A program made the translations under genes and the position numbers. 7,487 bases of DNA from Phenylobacterium sp. (lineage in GTDB: Bacteria > Pseudomonadota > Alphaproteobacteria > Caulobacterales > Caulobacteraceae). The DNA is taken from positions 1-7,487 of the forward strand of contig JAQVDF010000079.1 of the NCBI GenBank assembly GCA_028698405.1, read 5' to 3'. The notes below the pieces were generated by a model that ran no database searches, was not told the origin of the DNA, and was given only the letters and a program-made list of their open reading frames with translations. This document shows, in pieces, positions 5,829 through 7,487 of this stretch; positions within the stretch are counted from its first letter, which is position 1, and each line of letters begins with the position of its first letter.

Positions 5829-6407
5829 CTAGCCGACCTTTTCGACCTGGTTGTATTCGAGCTCGACGGGGGTGGCGCGGCCGAAGATGGAGACGGTGAC
5901 GCGCAGGCGGGCGCGTTCCTCGTCGACCTGTTCGACGGTGCCGTTGAAGCTCGCGAACGGGCCATCGGTGACGCGGACCTGCTCGCCGATCTCGAAGGAG
6001 ATGGTCGGCTTCGGCCGCTCGACGCCCTCCTCGATGGCCCCGATGATCCGCGCGACCTCACGCTCGGACACCGGCATCGGCTTGGAGCCGGAGCCCAGGA
6101 AGCCGGTCACCTTCGGGGTGTTCTTGATCAGGTGGTAGGCCTCGTCGGTGAGGTCCATCTTCACCAGCACGTAGCCGGGGAAGAACTTGCGCTCGGTGTT
6201 GACCTTGCGGCCCCGGCGGATCTCCACGACATCCTCGGTCGGCACCAGGACTTCCGAGAACTGGTCCTCCAGCCCCTGGGCCTTGGCCTGCTCCAGGATG
6301 CTGTCCTTCACCTTCTTCTCGAAGTTCGAGTAGGCGTGAACGATGTACCACTTGTGGTGGGACGTGTCGGAGGCGGGGCGGGCGGCTTCGGCGTTCATCT
6401 CTCTCAT
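5829..6407 (-). CDS. nusG: transcription termination/antitermination protein NusG
   Basis: NusG binds RNA polymerase, suppresses pausing, contacts Rho and links the polymerase to the ribosomal protein S10. The product has 192 residues. The NGN domain starts at about residue 19 with [16 protein letters not shown] and includes [20 protein letters not shown] (residues 64-83) and [10 protein letters not shown]. After a linker, the KOW domain reads [20 protein letters not shown] (from about 139) and ends [12 protein letters not shown]. The first ATG overlaps the secE stop as ATGA, suggesting coupling. A second ATG three codons later (6398) is equally possible, since neither has a strong ribosome binding site. 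The N-terminal extension before the NGN domain is short and acidic. Order tRNA-Trp, secE, nusG is classical. The GxxExxY relic begins right after the stop. Confidence 0.97.
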   Translation of the reverse strand: MREMNAEAARPASDTSHHKWYIVHAYSNFEKKVKDSILEQAKAQGLEDQFSEVLVPTEDVVEIRRGRKVNTERKFFPGYVLVKMDLTDEAYHLIKNTPKVTGFLGSGSKPMPVSEREVARIIGAIEEGVERPKPTISFEIGEQVRVTDGPFASFNGTVEQVDEERARLRVTVSIFGRATPVELEYNQVEKVG

Positions 6408-6700
6408 CCCGCGTTCGTAATGCTCAGGATAAACTGCATCGCCCGGCCGATCCCGAAATCGACGACCAGGAAGAACACGGCGGCCATGGCCACCATGATC
6501 CCGACCATGACCGAGGTGATCCAGGTCTCCTTGCGGCTGGTCCAGGTGATCTTGCGGGCCTCGGCCCGGACCTCACGGAAGAACTGCGCCGGAGGCGTCT
6601 TCTTCTTCGGCGCCTGGACCGACGAGGAGCCGGCGGCCATCGCTGCGGCGGTCTTTGCGGCGCGCTCCCTCATGCCTGGGGCGCTGGGTTTCCGTGCCAT
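6404..6700 (-). CDS. secE: preprotein translocase subunit SecE
   Basis: SecE is the essential small clamp subunit of the SecYEG channel in the inner membrane. The product has 98 residues: an Ala/Lys-rich N-terminal extension (1-35), the amphipathic conserved segment FFREVRAEARKITWTSRKET (40-59), and one transmembrane helix at about 61-83 (ITSVMVGIMVAMAAVFFLVV). This single-helix form is the common bacterial type. ITWTSRKE stands where many bacteria have VxWPSRxE. The ribosome binding site before the ATG at 6700 is weak. A second ATG at residue 10 would still keep the whole functional core. It lies 72 bases after the tRNA-Trp gene, is probably processed from the same transcript, and overlaps nusG by four bases. 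Confidence 0.95.
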   Translation of the reverse strand: MARKPSAPGMRERAAKTAAAMAAGSSSVQAPKKKTPPAQFFREVRAEARKITWTSRKETWITSVMVGIMVAMAAVFFLVVDFGIGRAMQFILSITNAG

Positions 6701-6772
6701 GGAAGCGGTCTGGACTTTCTTTGCGGCTTACCGGCGGGCGCCGGCCTTTCGGGCGTTAGATAAGGTCGGCGG

Positions 6773-6848
6773 TGGCAGGAGTGGAGGGACTCGAACCCCC
6801 GGCCCTCGGTTTTGGAGACCGATGCTCTACCAGCTGAGCTACACTCCT
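6773..6848 (-). tRNA. trpT: tRNA-Trp (anticodon CCA)
   Basis: The 76-base gene reads AGGAGTG for the 5' acceptor strand, then a D arm GCTC-AGCTGGTA-GAGC. The anticodon stem TCGGT/ACCGA encloses the loop CTCCAAA with anticodon CCA. A T arm GGGGG-TTCGAGT-CCCTC follows, with one G-T pair, then CACTCCT, discriminator G and an encoded CCA end. All stems pair. It lies upstream of secE in the same orientation, as in many proteobacteria, and has a good promoter candidate about 80 bases upstream. Confidence 0.97.
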
Positions 6849-6927
6849 TAAGTCGCCGTCCGCCAATGTGACAGCGCGCCGGAAGGCGCTGGCCTGGCGG
6901 CGCTGCGGCTCATCGCCGGAGCCGGCT

Positions 6928-6956
6928 CGTTTAGCAGGGGGTCCTTGCCGGAGCAA
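6928..6956 (-). promoter_or_regulatory. candidate promoter of tRNA-Trp-secE-nusG
   Basis: On the minus strand TTGCTC (6951-6956) is followed after 17 bases by TAAACG (6928-6933), inside GCTAAACG. That is close to the Caulobacter housekeeping form TTGACGS...GCTAnAwC. The predicted start is near 6921, about 72 bases before the tRNA. A perfect palindrome, CCTTGC-TCCG-GCAAGG at 6943-6958, overlaps the -35 box. Confidence 0.55.
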
Positions 6957-7021
6957 GGGCGCGGATCGGCCCGGGGTCGCGGCGCGTTAGGCCCGCGACA
7001 GCAACCCGAGAGTCCGCGCCC

Positions 7022-7288
7022 ATGTCCCCCGCCCCTGAAGAGCCTGAAGGCCCGACCGCGCCGGAGCGCCGCACCGAAGCCAAGCGGCCCTTGCAGCCTG
7101 CATACAACCGCGACGACGAGATGAAGCCAGGGCGGCCGCCGCGTACGGCCTACGAACCCGACGGGGCGGAAGGCTCGTCCCGTACACCGAAGACCGCCAC
7201 CGATCCGGCGAGCGGCGAATGGCGTGGCGAACCGCCCGCGCCGCCCGAGGCGGACGCGGACGAGACCGCCGATTCAGAGGATCGCTAG
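7022..7288 (+). CDS. small hydrophilic hypothetical protein
   Basis: I do not recognise this ORF. It would encode 88 residues starting MSPAPEEPEGPTAPERRTEA. The protein is very rich in Pro, Glu, Asp, Arg and Ala, has no Cys, no hydrophobic segment and no obvious domain, and is probably disordered. Only a weak GAGAG lies ahead of the ATG. It is oriented away from the tRNA-Trp promoter, so the 173 bases between may carry divergent promoters. Its stop overlaps the stop of the convergent minus-strand gene in the shared sequence CTAG. GC-rich DNA readily yields ORFs of this composition, so it may be spurious; the clean tail-to-tail arrangement is mild support. Confidence 0.45.
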   Translation: MSPAPEEPEGPTAPERRTEAKRPLQPAYNRDDEMKPGRPPRTAYEPDGAEGSSRTPKTATDPASGEWRGEPPAPPEADADETADSEDR

Positions 7289-7487
7289 GCCGGCGGCGGC
7301 GGCGCCGCGCACTGGATCCCCATGTAGTCGACCTTGACGTCCGTCAGCTTGGTCCCGCAGGCGGTGACCTCGCCGGCGGCCGTCCCCATCACCGAAACGC
7401 CCACGCCCCTGGACATGTCGATTCCGGCTTCGGTGACGTCGTAGACCTTGTCCCCCTTCCTCATCACCAGGCAGGTGGGCTGGGCGC
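7285..7487 (-). CDS. probable exported protein of unknown function, 5' part beyond the window
   Basis: The visible 66 codons read AQPTCLVMRKGDKVYDVTEA, GIDMSRGVGVSVMGTAAGEV and TACGTKLTDVKVDYMGIQC, ending with AAPPPPA. A GTG at 7467 or ATG at 7464 could start a short version. However, the frame is open to the edge, and the AQPTC stretch looks like the residues just after a signal-peptide cut, so the true start is probably to the right of the window. Three cysteines fit an exported protein with a disulfide. No family is recognised. The stop codon shares the CTAG sequence with the convergent plus-strand ORF. Confidence 0.6.
   Translation of the reverse strand, partial: AQPTCLVMRKGDKVYDVTEAGIDMSRGVGVSVMGTAAGEVTACGTKLTDVKVDYMGIQCAAPPPPA

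Noticed and set aside
5781..6851. Plus-strand ORF of 356 codons
   Set aside because: It is antisense to nusG, secE and tRNA-Trp, all of which are certain. Long antisense frames are expected in GC-rich DNA, and the product has no family features.
6756..6956. Minus-strand ORF containing VAQLVEHRSPKPRAGGSSPS
   Set aside because: It is read straight through the tRNA-Trp gene. This peptide is a well-known spurious translation of tRNA sequence.

Overview
The window is a GC-rich chromosomal segment from an alphaproteobacterium, most likely a member of the Caulobacterales (Caulobacter or Phenylobacterium type). The evidence is the protein sequences of RpoB, L7/L12, L1, L11, NusG and SecE, the GC-rich codon use, and promoters that resemble the Caulobacter housekeeping type. 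The assignment comes from recognising families by eye, not from a database search.

Layout, read in the direction of transcription (right to left, minus strand). At the right edge two small unrecognised genes converge: a disordered 88-residue plus-strand ORF and the 3' part of a probable exported Cys-containing protein. Then comes the classical transcription/translation block: a promoter, tRNA-Trp(CCA), secE, nusG, a spacer holding a relic of a GxxExxY-family gene, a promoter overlapped by a 10-bp-phased repeat array, a likely L1-binding leader, rplK, rplA, and a strong intrinsic terminator. Next are two small exported-protein genes, one of which looks like an internally deleted metallophosphoesterase. 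Then follow a promoter and long structured leader, rplJ, rplL, an intrinsic terminator, a 480-bp hairpin-rich spacer, and rpoB running off the left edge.

How the genes work together: SecE belongs to the Sec translocon. NusG couples RNA polymerase to Rho and the ribosome. L11, L1, L10 and L7/L12 build the L1 and L12 stalks of the large subunit. RpoB is the RNA polymerase beta subunit. L1 and L10 usually repress their own mRNAs through leader structures, and both leaders here contain matching candidate structures.

The main anomaly is at the left end. The rpoB frame is normal for about 443 codons, then changes in frame into the C-terminal GreA/GreB-like domain of an Rnk-type protein. A broken rpoB should be lethal unless an intact copy exists elsewhere, so an assembly chimera is the first explanation to test. 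I did not find a convincing new biological system. The most original signals are this junction, the phased repeats at the rplK promoter, the L1-site mimic, and the two gene remnants.
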